30,790 nt of DNA from DASPPM01 sp052143835. GTDB lineage: Bacteria; Pseudomonadota; Alphaproteobacteria; JACZXZ01. Within the stretch, counting starts at the first letter, position 1. Every line of letters begins with the position of its first letter. The notes beneath the pieces were generated by a model. It was not told the DNA's origin. It did not search any database and saw nothing but the letters and a program-made list of their open reading frames with translations. Both the position numbers and the translations under genes were made by a program. Below, piece by piece: positions 17,025-23,326 of this stretch. The stretch lies in the NCBI GenBank assembly GCA_052143835.1, contig JBKQRV010000003.1:1-30790 (forward strand), read 5' to 3'.

Positions 17025-17954
17025 TCAGAACGCGACCTGGTCGCCGCCCTTGAGCTTGAGGATCTGGCGCGCCTCCTTGGGGGTCGCCACCTCGAGGGAG
17101 AGTTCCTCGACGATGCGCTTGATCTTGGCGACCTGGTCGGCGTTGCTCTTGGCGAGCTGGCCCTTGCCGAGATAGAGCGAGTCCTCGAGCCCTACGCGCA
17201 CGTTGCCGCCCATGATGGCGCCCATGGTGATGAAATTCATCTGGTGCCGCCCCGCCGCCAGGATCGACCATTCGTACTCGGCGCCGAAGAGCTTGTCGGC
17301 GATGCGCCGCATGTGCAGGAGATTCTCCGCATCAGCGCCGATGCCGCCCAAAATGCCGAAGATGGTCTGTACGAACAGCGGCGGCTTGACTAGGCGCCGC
17401 TCGAGGAAATGGGCGAGGTTATAGAGGTGGCCCACGTCGTAGCACTCGAACTCGAAGCGCGTGCCGCAGCCTTCGCCCAACTCCTTGAGGATGTACTCTA
17501 TATCCTTGAAAGTGTTACGAAAGATGAAGTCGCGCGAGCCCTCGAGATGCTGCGGCTCCCAATCGTACTTCCATTCCTTGTAGCGGCTGAGCATGGGGTA
17601 GAGGCCGAAGTTCATCGAGCCCATGTTGAGCGAGGTCATCTCGGGCTTGGCCTTAAGCGGGGCTGCCAGGCGCTCCTGCACGGTCATGCCTTGCCCGCCG
17701 CCGGTGGTGATGTTCACCACGGCATCGCAGCCCTGCTTGATGCGCGGCAGGAACTGCATGAAGACAGCCGGATCGGGCGTCGGCCTTCCGGTCTTGGGGT
17801 CGCGCGCGTGCAGGTGGATGATCGAGGCGCCCGCCTCCGCCGCCGCGACCGAATCGCGCGCGATCTCGTCCGGGGTCACCGGCAGATGCGGCGACATGGT
17901 CGGCGTGTGGATCGAGCCCGTGACCGCGCAGGTGATGATGACCTTCCTCGGCAT
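17025..17954 (-). CDS. BKACE family beta-keto acid cleavage enzyme (Kce-like)
   Basis: 309 aa. It belongs to the beta-keto acid cleavage enzyme family (formerly DUF849), TIM-barrel Zn enzymes that condense a beta-keto acid with acetyl-CoA and release acetoacetyl-CoA plus a new CoA ester or amine product. Zn ligands match the family: HLHAR with H47 and H49, and E257 in GNVRVGLEDS (250-259). NITTGGGQGM (81-90) is the conserved loop near the CoA and substrate. The start was set by an AAGGAG eight bases upstream; a GTG at 17963 overlaps that site. It lies 44 bp behind the cyclase gene, so both are probably one transcript. BKACE members accept 3-keto-5-aminohexanoate, dehydrocarnitine, beta-ketoadipate and others; the subtype cannot be read here. 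Confidence 0.9.
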   Translation of the reverse strand: MPRKVIITCAVTGSIHTPTMSPHLPVTPDEIARDSVAAAEAGASIIHLHARDPKTGRPTPDPAVFMQFLPRIKQGCDAVVNITTGGGQGMTVQERLAAPLKAKPEMTSLNMGSMNFGLYPMLSRYKEWKYDWEPQHLEGSRDFIFRNTFKDIEYILKELGEGCGTRFEFECYDVGHLYNLAHFLERRLVKPPLFVQTIFGILGGIGADAENLLHMRRIADKLFGAEYEWSILAAGRHQMNFITMGAIMGGNVRVGLEDSLYLGKGQLAKSNADQVAKIKRIVEELSLEVATPKEARQILKLKGGDQVAF

Positions 17955-17962
17955 GCCTCGCA

Positions 17963-17968
17963 CTCCTT
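17963..17968 (-). promoter_or_regulatory. Shine-Dalgarno AAGGAG of the BKACE gene
   Basis: AAGGAG on the minus strand is eight bases from the ATG at 17954. It decides this start over the upstream in-frame GTG at 17963, which overlaps it. Confidence 0.65.
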
Positions 17969-17998
17969 CTTCGCTCGTTCTTCGCTAGGCTTTGGCCC

Positions 17999-18775
17999 CT
18001 ATTCGTCCAGAATCGCGACCGCGCGCGTCCAGCCGGCGGAAGCACCGCGTATCTTCACCGGGAAACAGCTCACCATGAAGCCCGCGGACGGCAGCGCCTC
18101 GAGATTGTGCAGCTTCTCCAGATGGCAATAGCCGATCTCGCGGCCGGCCTTGTGGCCTTCCCAGATGAGCCCGGCGTCGCCCGTCTCACGATATTTCGCC
18201 TTGGTGTGCACGAAGGGCGCGTCCCAGCTCCAGGCGTCGGTCCCGGTGACCCGCACGCCGTGGCCGAGGAGATAGAGGGTCGCCTCGCGGCCCATGCCGC
18301 AGCCGGCGGATACGTAGTCGGACTTGCCGTAGGCCGAGCCCGCGCGCGTGTTGACGAGCACGATCTCGTGCGGCGCTAAGTGGTGGCCGATGCGCGCGAG
18401 CTCCGCCTCGACCTCGGCGGCCGTCACGACATGGCCGTCGGGAAGTTGGCGAAAGTCGAGCTTGACGCCGGGCTGCAGGCACCACTCGAGCGGCACTTCG
18501 TCGATCGCGATCGCGCGCTCGCCCTTGTTCATCGTGGAATGGAAGTGGTAGGGCGCGTCGAGGTGGGTGCCGTTGTGGGTCATGAGCCTGATCCACTCGA
18601 TCGCCCAGCCCTCGCTTTCGGGCAGCTCCTCTTCCTTGAGGCCGGGGAAGAACTTGACGACGTCGGCCGCGGTCTCGCGGTGGGTGAGATACTCGATGCG
18701 CGGACCGTAGCCGGGCGGATCGGAGACCACGTCGTTCTCGAGCGGCATCGAGATGTCGATCAGCCGGCGCGCCAT
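17999..18775 (-). CDS. Cyclase family metal-dependent hydrolase (kynurenine formamidase-like)
   Basis: 258 aa. The cyclase-family (PF04199) metal site is evident: HNGTHLDAPYHF (67-78) corresponds to the family motif HxGTHxDxPxH, with H67, H71 and D73 as probable metal ligands. The N-terminus RLIDISMPLENDVVSDPP is typical, and VRVTGTDAWSWD in the middle is conserved in the subgroup that resembles cyclic imide or isatin hydrolases more than true kynurenine formamidase. It probably opens an amide or cyclic imide bond in the cytoplasm. It is the first gene of a two-gene unit with the BKACE enzyme, so it may prepare or process that enzyme's substrate. The substrate is unknown. Confidence 0.88.
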   Translation of the reverse strand: MARRLIDISMPLENDVVSDPPGYGPRIEYLTHRETAADVVKFFPGLKEEELPESEGWAIEWIRLMTHNGTHLDAPYHFHSTMNKGERAIAIDEVPLEWCLQPGVKLDFRQLPDGHVVTAAEVEAELARIGHHLAPHEIVLVNTRAGSAYGKSDYVSAGCGMGREATLYLLGHGVRVTGTDAWSWDAPFVHTKAKYRETGDAGLIWEGHKAGREIGYCHLEKLHNLEALPSAGFMVSCFPVKIRGASAGWTRAVAILDE

Positions 18776-18860
18776 GTCGCTCCCCGCCCCTGCCGCGATG
18801 CGGCCTCACCCAGCCCATTCTTGCCCGGCCCGGCGTCAGCGTCAAACCCCGGGTAGTGCC

Positions 18861-19160
18861 CTAATTTGATTTCGCAAGCGTCTCTTTGCATCTGATTTGG
18901 CCGGTGTCGTCGACGACAACCAGAAAATCGACGCAAGTGCGGACGTCGACCTCGCTCTTGATCATGAGATTGTTTTTGTCGGCGCACCAAGCGGTGACCA
19001 TCGGTCCCAAATATGCAACCTTCGGGCAGGTCGCCGACAGGCCATCGTTTCTTGGGATTTCTCCCAAGTTCACAGCCTGTGCGGCCGCGGCATCAAAACA
19101 CGCGGTCACAATCACGCCCGCGAGGAGGGGCACAAGCCGGCAAGACGATATTTCCCGCAT
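18861..19160 (-). CDS. Small secreted or lipoprotein, hypothetical
   Basis: 99 aa, family not recognised. The first 20 residues hold a positive start and a hydrophobic core (LVPLLAGVIV). Either a VTAC lipobox with C21 or signal peptidase I cleavage after AAAAQA (about residue 29) is possible. The mature part is short and contains several Cys that could form disulfides. A strong AGGAGAGGAG at 19169-19178, eight bases before the ATG, makes it a convincing gene. It stands alone on the minus strand, divergent from the next small gene. Base composition here is visibly more AT-rich than in the metabolic genes around it. Confidence 0.65.
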   Translation of the reverse strand: MREISSCRLVPLLAGVIVTACFDAAAAQAVNLGEIPRNDGLSATCPKVAYLGPMVTAWCADKNNLMIKSEVDVRTCVDFLVVVDDTGQIRCKETLAKSN

Positions 19161-19216
19161 CCACCCAACTCCTCTCCTAGATCGAAGTTCGGTCTAACAG
19201 TTCCTCAATAGACCAT

Positions 19217-19468
19217 ATGCACGGCGGCGCGGCCACTCTTGCGCAAACAGTTCCGGTCAAGGAAACGTTCGAGGGCAAGACGGTATGGGAGGGCGTCGTC
19301 CACGTCTTCGAGCTCAAGGGCAAGCCCAAGGCCACCCGCGCCTATGCATGGTCCGCACCCATCGAGGGCGGCACCAAGCGCCGATTCTTCGCTGTGCTGC
19401 ATATCCCAGCAATCGATTCGCCGATTAAGGCCGTGAGGGCGGCAATTGACGAAGAGCATCGACGCTAA
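19217..19468 (+). CDS. Small hypothetical protein
   Basis: 83 aa, soluble, no signal. The sequence around KTVWEGVVHVFELKG and AYAWSAPIEGGTKRRFFAVLH reminds me of a small conserved protein common in rhizobia-like Alphaproteobacteria, but I cannot give it a function. No clear ribosome binding site precedes the ATG at 19217, so the annotated N-terminus is uncertain. The stop overlaps the start of the next tiny ORF as TAATG (19466-19470), which suggests coupling. Confidence 0.6.
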   Translation: MHGGAATLAQTVPVKETFEGKTVWEGVVHVFELKGKPKATRAYAWSAPIEGGTKRRFFAVLHIPAIDSPIKAVRAAIDEEHRR

Positions 19469-19578
19469 TGGTCCGGCGGCTTCACAGCGCCTTGATTGTG
19501 CTTGCATTTCTGAGCCTCGTCGCGCCAGTAGGCGCCCAAAAGTATTTCAAAACAGGCGGACGAGATCGCGCTAGCTAA
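19468..19578 (+). CDS. Very small ORF with signal-peptide-like sequence, possibly a broken gene
   Basis: 36 aa. It starts at the TAATG junction with the previous gene. An MVRR start is followed by a hydrophobic core, ALIVLAFLSLVAP, and VGA, a good signal peptide cleavage site. Only 13 residues would remain after cleavage. The frame stops at 19576-19578, while another frame is open from 19532 through to 19885. A frameshift in a formerly longer secreted protein is therefore possible. It could equally be a leader peptide or no gene at all. Confidence 0.35.
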   Translation: MVRRLHSALIVLAFLSLVAPVGAQKYFKTGGRDRAS

Positions 19579-19642
19579 TCAAGGCATTGCGACAAACCTC
19601 GTTTCCCGTAATCTCACGGTAGTCGGCGTTGAGGAGGGTCCC

Positions 19643-19885
19643 ATGAACGAAGCAACACTCACCCAAATCCAGACGCGCCTCCAGCGCGTCGAACGGCAGA
19701 ATCGTGTTCTTATCGCATTACTTTGCGCTGCGGCTGGAACCGTCTTGCTTGGAGCGACGAGCCCTGAGCCGAAGGTAATCAGCGTTGATGAGATTCGCGC
19801 TCACCGTTTCACTCTCCTTGATCCCAATGGCGATGTCGCTGATTGGTGGTACAGCGACTCACCCGGGGGTTACCATGGCCCATGA
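19643..19885 (+). CDS. Small membrane-anchored hypothetical protein
   Basis: 80 aa. Residues 1-18 look like a short amphipathic or coiled segment (TLTQIQTRLQRVERQNR). A single transmembrane segment follows, about residues 20-40 (VLIALLCAAAGTVLLGA). Then comes EIRAHRFTLLDPNGDVADWW. Small proteins with this plan, a VERQNR-like start, one helix, then a motif like RA-x-F-x-LLD-x-G, exist in many Proteobacteria, usually with a longer C-terminal part, so this copy may be truncated. GAGGAGGG four bases before the ATG is a strong ribosome site. Function unknown. Nothing recognisable lies between its stop and 19985. Confidence 0.55.
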   Translation: MNEATLTQIQTRLQRVERQNRVLIALLCAAAGTVLLGATSPEPKVISVDEIRAHRFTLLDPNGDVADWWYSDSPGGYHGP

Positions 19886-19984
19886 ATGCCTCCGGGCAGT
19901 ATTGAATAGCCCCCTGGTATAAGAAGACGCGGTCATCATCGGATCAGCCGACCCCCACTGGGGAAGGGACAGATGCTGTGGCGC

Positions 19985-20941
19985 TCAACGCCACCTCTTG
20001 TCCTGCGCGCGCTTGTGGGCGATGAGGGCGGCGAGACGGCGGTCGCGCCATTCCGCGCGCTCGGCGAGCTTGTCCGCGGGAAGGACGCGGCGGCGCTCCG
20101 CCTCGATCCGGTCGACGAGGCTTTCCTTCCACACCCGCGGGTCCGCCTGCTGCTCTGCCAGGCGGTGAATGGAAGCGGCATAACGGCGGACATAGTCACG
20201 CACGCCCCCCGGCGCATTGAGGTCGATCGTCTCGAACGGGCCCATGAAGGACCAGCGCAGACCAAGGCCTTCCTTGACGGTCTTGTCGATGTCCTCGGTC
20301 GAGACATAGCCGTCCTCGACGAGACGAAAGGCTTCGTTGAGGAGCGCCGCCTGCAGGCGGTTGAGGATGAAGCCCTCGATCTCGCGGTCGACGACGATGG
20401 GCACTTGGCCCACCTCCTCGAGCAGCTCCTTGGCATGGCGGACGGTTTGGGGATCGCTGAAGCGCGTCGGCACGAGCTCGACCAGCGGCACGAGATGGGG
20501 CGGATTGACGGGATGCGCTACCAGGCAGCGCGCGCGGCCGGCGAGCGCCTCGGTGAAGAGCGAGCCGGGGATGTTCGAGGTCGAGCTCGCGAGGATCGCC
20601 TGAGGCGCCGCGAGCCTGTCGAGCTCGGCGAAGATCTGGCGCTTCGCCTCGAGCGTCTCGACGGTGCTTTCCTGGACATAGTCGGCTCCTGCCACGGCGT
20701 GGGCGAGGCTCTTCGCGAGATCGATCCGCGCAAAAACCGCCGCCGGCATCTCCTCGAGGAGGCCTTCGCCGGCGAGCGCTTCCAAGCCGGCGCGGATGGC
20801 CCCGGGTGCCGCGGCCATCGCATTCGGGTCCGGATCGAATATGGCGACCAAGGCGCCGCCGCGCGCGAAGACGATGGCCCACGCCCGACCGATCAAGCCG
20901 GCGCCGACAATGCCGATCTTGCTCCCCAACGTCAGACGCAC
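19985..20941 (-). CDS. 3-hydroxyacyl-CoA dehydrogenase family, lambda-crystallin/L-gulonate 3-dehydrogenase-like
   Basis: 318 aa from a GTG start supported by AAGGAG nine bases upstream. The N-terminal NAD fold has GAGLIG (13-18) and FDPDP (35-39). QESTVETLEAK (90-100), ASSTSN (118-123) and AHPVNPPHL (142-150) with the catalytic H143 are all as in the family. The C-terminal half holds GLGLRWSFMGPFETIDLN and a late AEWRDRRL segment, which match vertebrate lambda-crystallin (L-gulonate 3-dehydrogenase) better than bacterial L-carnitine dehydrogenase. It therefore oxidises a 3-hydroxy acid, free or as CoA ester, to the 3-oxo form with NAD+. Its product type would suit the nearby BKACE enzyme, but the two are in separate units. 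It is divergent from hemC. Confidence 0.85.
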   Translation of the reverse strand: MRLTLGSKIGIVGAGLIGRAWAIVFARGGALVAIFDPDPNAMAAAPGAIRAGLEALAGEGLLEEMPAAVFARIDLAKSLAHAVAGADYVQESTVETLEAKRQIFAELDRLAAPQAILASSTSNIPGSLFTEALAGRARCLVAHPVNPPHLVPLVELVPTRFSDPQTVRHAKELLEEVGQVPIVVDREIEGFILNRLQAALLNEAFRLVEDGYVSTEDIDKTVKEGLGLRWSFMGPFETIDLNAPGGVRDYVRRYAASIHRLAEQQADPRVWKESLVDRIEAERRRVLPADKLAERAEWRDRRLAALIAHKRAQDKRWR

Positions 20942-20962
20942 GGCACCCGTCTCCTTTTGCTA

Positions 20963-20993
20963 ATTATACGCCGGAACCTCAGCTTGGCCGCAA
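20963..20993 (-). promoter_or_regulatory. Candidate promoter of the 3-hydroxyacyl-CoA dehydrogenase-like gene
   Basis: On the minus strand a perfect TATAAT (20963-20968) lies about 20 bases before the GTG start. A weak -35, TTGCGG (20988-20993), is 19 bases further upstream. The -35 match and spacing are poor, so the -10 carries the call. The leader would be short but includes the ribosome binding site. Confidence 0.4.
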
Positions 20994-21019
20994 ACTTGAA
21001 CGAACGCAGAAAAAGTGCA

Positions 21020-21045
21020 GAACGCGCTTGATCTTGCGCGCGTTC
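21020..21045. repeat. Inverted repeat in the divergent region upstream of hemC
   Basis: GAACGCGC (21020-21027) is a perfect inverted repeat of GCGCGTTC (21038-21045) with a 10-base centre. It lies 47 bases before the hemC ATG and could be an operator or a 5' leader hairpin. Confidence 0.5.
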
Positions 21046-21092
21046 TCCGTGATCTATGGGCTATCCATCGAGTCGCGGAGACCGACCCCCGA

Positions 21093-22031
21093 ATGTCCCA
21101 GCCCCTCCTTCGCATCGGCACGCGCGGCAGCCCGATGGCACTCGTCCAGGCGCGCCAGCTCCGTGACGCGCTTGCGGCCGCCCATCCCGCACTCGACGCC
21201 GCCGCGGCGATCGAGATCGTGGTCGTCCGCACGACGGGCGACAAGGTCCAAGACCGCGCGCTCGCCGAATTGGGCGGCAAGGGGCTCTTCATCAAGGAGA
21301 TCGAGGAGGCGCTCTCGGCGCGCCGCATCGATCTCGCCGTGCATTCGGCCAAGGACGTGCCGACCTTCCTTCAGGGCGGTCTCGAGCTCGCTTGCTTTCT
21401 CAAGCGCGACGATCCTCGCGACGCCTTCGTCTCGAGCAAGGCAGACGGCTTCGAGGCGCTCGCCCCCGGTGCGGTCGTCGGCACAGGATCGTTGCGACGC
21501 CAAGCCCAGATCCTCTCCCGTTGGCCCGGGCTCAGGATCGTCCCCTTCCGCGGCAACGCGGAGACGAGGCTGCGCAAGCTCAAGGAGGGCCAGGCGGACG
21601 CGACCGTGCTCGGCATCGCGGGGCTCGCGCGCATCGGATGCCAGGATGCGGCGCGCAAGGTTCTCTCGCCCGAGGAGATGCTGCCGGCCGTGGCGCAGGG
21701 TGCCATCGCGGTCGAGATTCGCGGCGACGACGCGCGCGCGCGCGCCTGGCTCGCGCCCCTCGATCATGCGCCCACGGCCATCGCGATCGCCGCCGAGCGC
21801 GCGATGCTCGCCGAGCTCGAGGGCTCGTGCCGCACGCCCATCGCCGGTCTCGCGGAAATGGACGGGGCGGGAATGCTCACCCTTCGCGCGCTTGTCGCCA
21901 TGCCCGACGGCAGCGCCGTGCATCGCACGACGCAAGCCGGAGCGCGCGCCGATGCCGCGCGCATCGGCCGGGAGGCGGGCCGGGCGCTCAAGGCGAGCGC
22001 GGGTGCCGCCTTCTTCGCGGCCCTTGCCTGA
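21093..22031 (+). CDS. hemC: Porphobilinogen deaminase (hydroxymethylbilane synthase)
   Basis: 312 aa from ATG 21093, which gives the standard opening MSQPLLRIGTRGSP. In-frame codons back to 21015 would add a non-homologous extension. It joins four porphobilinogen units into hydroxymethylbilane in tetrapyrrole synthesis. Motifs present are GGKGLFIKEIE (61-71), HSAKDVP (84-90) with the catalytic Asp, the TGSLRRQAQ loop (131-139) and C246 in LEGSCRTP, which carries the dipyrromethane cofactor. The enzyme looks fully functional. No hemD follows downstream, although hemC and hemD are adjacent in many bacteria. The coding 3' end overlaps a 21-bp sequence repeated 198 bp further on. Confidence 0.96.
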   Translation: MSQPLLRIGTRGSPMALVQARQLRDALAAAHPALDAAAAIEIVVVRTTGDKVQDRALAELGGKGLFIKEIEEALSARRIDLAVHSAKDVPTFLQGGLELACFLKRDDPRDAFVSSKADGFEALAPGAVVGTGSLRRQAQILSRWPGLRIVPFRGNAETRLRKLKEGQADATVLGIAGLARIGCQDAARKVLSPEEMLPAVAQGAIAVEIRGDDARARAWLAPLDHAPTAIAIAAERAMLAELEGSCRTPIAGLAEMDGAGMLTLRALVAMPDGSAVHRTTQAGARADAARIGREAGRALKASAGAAFFAALA

Positions 22032-22042
22032 AAGGGCGGGGC
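22022..22042. repeat. 21-bp direct repeat, copy 1 (overlaps hemC stop)
   Basis: CCTTGCCTGAAAGGGCGGGGC. It matches 22220-22240 at 20 of 21 positions. This copy includes the last codons and the TGA of hemC. Confidence 0.75.
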
Positions 22043-22078
22043 TGTCGCATCTGAATATTTACGAATGTGATGATGCGA

Positions 22079-22184
22079 CGTCCCGGCGAAAGCCGGGACC
22101 CATTTCGGAGCACGCGCAGCGTCTTTCTTTTCTCCGACAATGGCGATCCTGGCCAATGGATACCGGCTTTCGCCGGTAATGACG
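22079..22184. repeat. Palindromic intergenic repeat, class A copy 3
   Basis: Arm 1 is GTCCCGGCGAAAGCCGGGAC and arm 2 is TACCGGCTTTCGCCGGTA, ending in ATGACG, with a CCATT/AATGG pair inside. It lies between hemC and the DUF202 gene (convergent) and is enclosed by the 21-bp direct repeats. Confidence 0.85.
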
Positions 22185-22219
22185 GAGCCGGTAATTTGCC
22201 GAATCGCTAAATGCGATAA

Positions 22220-22240
22220 CCTTGCCTGAAAGGGCGAGGC
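22220..22240. repeat. 21-bp direct repeat, copy 2
   Basis: CCTTGCCTGAAAGGGCGAGGC. One mismatch to the copy at 22022-22042. Together the two copies bracket the class A repeat, which suggests a duplication linked to its insertion or to later recombination. Confidence 0.75.
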
Positions 22241-22247
22241 ACGGCCG

Positions 22248-22634
22248 TCACAGCCGCGTGAGGAGCGCGTGGCCCATGTAGAGGAAAAGCGCGAAGCCCA
22301 GGAGGGCGAGGAGTGCTGCGAGCGCGATATCGAGACGCGATCCCGTGCCGGGCTCGAGGCGCTCGCTGTCGATGTCCTTGGCGAGCCTGAGGAAGCGCAC
22401 CGCGGCGATGACGACCATGCCCGTGCCGAGCATGATGAACGCCAAGCCGGCGATGTTGCCGAAGCTGCGGCCCGGCATCGAGACGAGACGCCCCGCGAGC
22501 GACGGCGCCGCGACCTCCAGAAAGAGGTCGAATTTCTCGACGAGAAAGCCGAACGCCATGACGGCAATGGCCGTGCGCACCCAGGCGAGGAAGGTGCGCT
22601 CGTTCGCCGCGTGATCGCCGAAGTTCTTGATCAT
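22248..22634 (-). CDS. DUF202 (YidH-like) small membrane protein
   Basis: 128 aa from ATG 22634, giving MIKNFGDHAANERTFLAWVRT. The segment ANERTFLAWVRTAIA is the hallmark of the DUF202/YidH family. Three hydrophobic helices are visible: about residues 18-40, 55-80 and 98-122, with short charged loops between. An in-frame GTG at 22661 would add nine residues without conserved character. The protein sits in the inner membrane; its role is unknown in the family. It lies 83 bp downstream of soxG on the same strand and might be read through from the sox transcript, but there is no functional reason to link them. Confidence 0.85.
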   Translation of the reverse strand: MIKNFGDHAANERTFLAWVRTAIAVMAFGFLVEKFDLFLEVAAPSLAGRLVSMPGRSFGNIAGLAFIMLGTGMVVIAAVRFLRLAKDIDSERLEPGTGSRLDIALAALLALLGFALFLYMGHALLTRL

Positions 22635-22717
22635 CGTGCCACCGAATTCTCCCGTCAGCACCTATGGCGCGCTTGGCAAGCTCAAGCGAGCCGCGCGCCG
22701 TACACGCGAGCGAGGCC

Positions 22718-23326
22718 TTACCCCGCGACGCGGCAGCCGAACTCGAGCGCGGCCTCGAGAAGATGCTCCCATAGCGAGGCGGCGAAGCCGCGGTAGACGT
22801 AAAGATCGACGGTCGGCGCGTCGTCGAGCGCGTGGAGCAGGACGCTGATATGCGCGTAGGTGCTCTGCACGGCCGCACCGCTGCCGAAGGTGCGCGCACG
22901 GAAGTCGAGCCCGCAGCCCTTGGCGAGGAGATCGCGCACGCGCGTGCCGCCGATGCGGATCACGCTGCGCGCGTGGGAGAGCCCGCTGATCCCGGCTTCG
23001 AGGCCCGCGAGCGCCTCTTGCAGCGCGCCCTCGAGCCCGCGCCCGTCGGGCCCAACGAGCAGAACGCGTCCCGGCCCGGTCCAGAGCGCTGCAAGCTCGC
23101 GGGCAACTTCCGAGCGATTGGGCGTGCGCGGCAGCACCAAACCCAACGCCGTCTCGACACGCTCGGCGACGCTCGAATAATCGTCGGGGGCGACGGCGAG
23201 CTGCACCATCGCGAGGCCGCGGCGCTCGGTAAGCAGGATGCCAGGCCCGCTCGCGGGCACGGTGCCGAAGTCGCCCGCATGGATGACGGCGGCAAGGGCC
23301 GAGCGGCGCGGCGGGAGCTCAGCCAT
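22718..23326 (-). CDS. soxG: Sarcosine oxidase gamma subunit
   Basis: 202 aa from ATG 23326 (MAELPPRRSAL), normal for SoxG. The start lies 8 bp inside soxA, so the two are translationally coupled. SoxG is folded like the N-terminal part of aminomethyltransferase and is the least conserved subunit. Recognisable parts are LVGPDGRG in the middle, DLSH-like GISGLSHARSVIRIGG, the DLLAKGCGLDF segment and FGSGAAVQSTYAHISVLLH. It completes the heterotetrameric enzyme as a structural subunit. The ORF could be extended upstream to 23410, but that part has no SoxG features and lies inside soxA. Confidence 0.92.
   Translation of the reverse strand: MAELPPRRSALAAVIHAGDFGTVPASGPGILLTERRGLAMVQLAVAPDDYSSVAERVETALGLVLPRTPNRSEVARELAALWTGPGRVLLVGPDGRGLEGALQEALAGLEAGISGLSHARSVIRIGGTRVRDLLAKGCGLDFRARTFGSGAAVQSTYAHISVLLHALDDAPTVDLYVYRGFAASLWEHLLEAALEFGCRVAG

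Noticed and set aside
19985..20941. L-carnitine dehydrogenase
   Set aside because: Same superfamily, but the GLGLRWSFMGPFETIDLN region and the late WRDRRL segment fit lambda-crystallin/L-gulonate 3-dehydrogenase better.
21015..21092. N-terminal extension of hemC
   Set aside because: HemC proteins start near MSQPLLRIGTRGS; the extension has no similarity and contains the inverted repeat.
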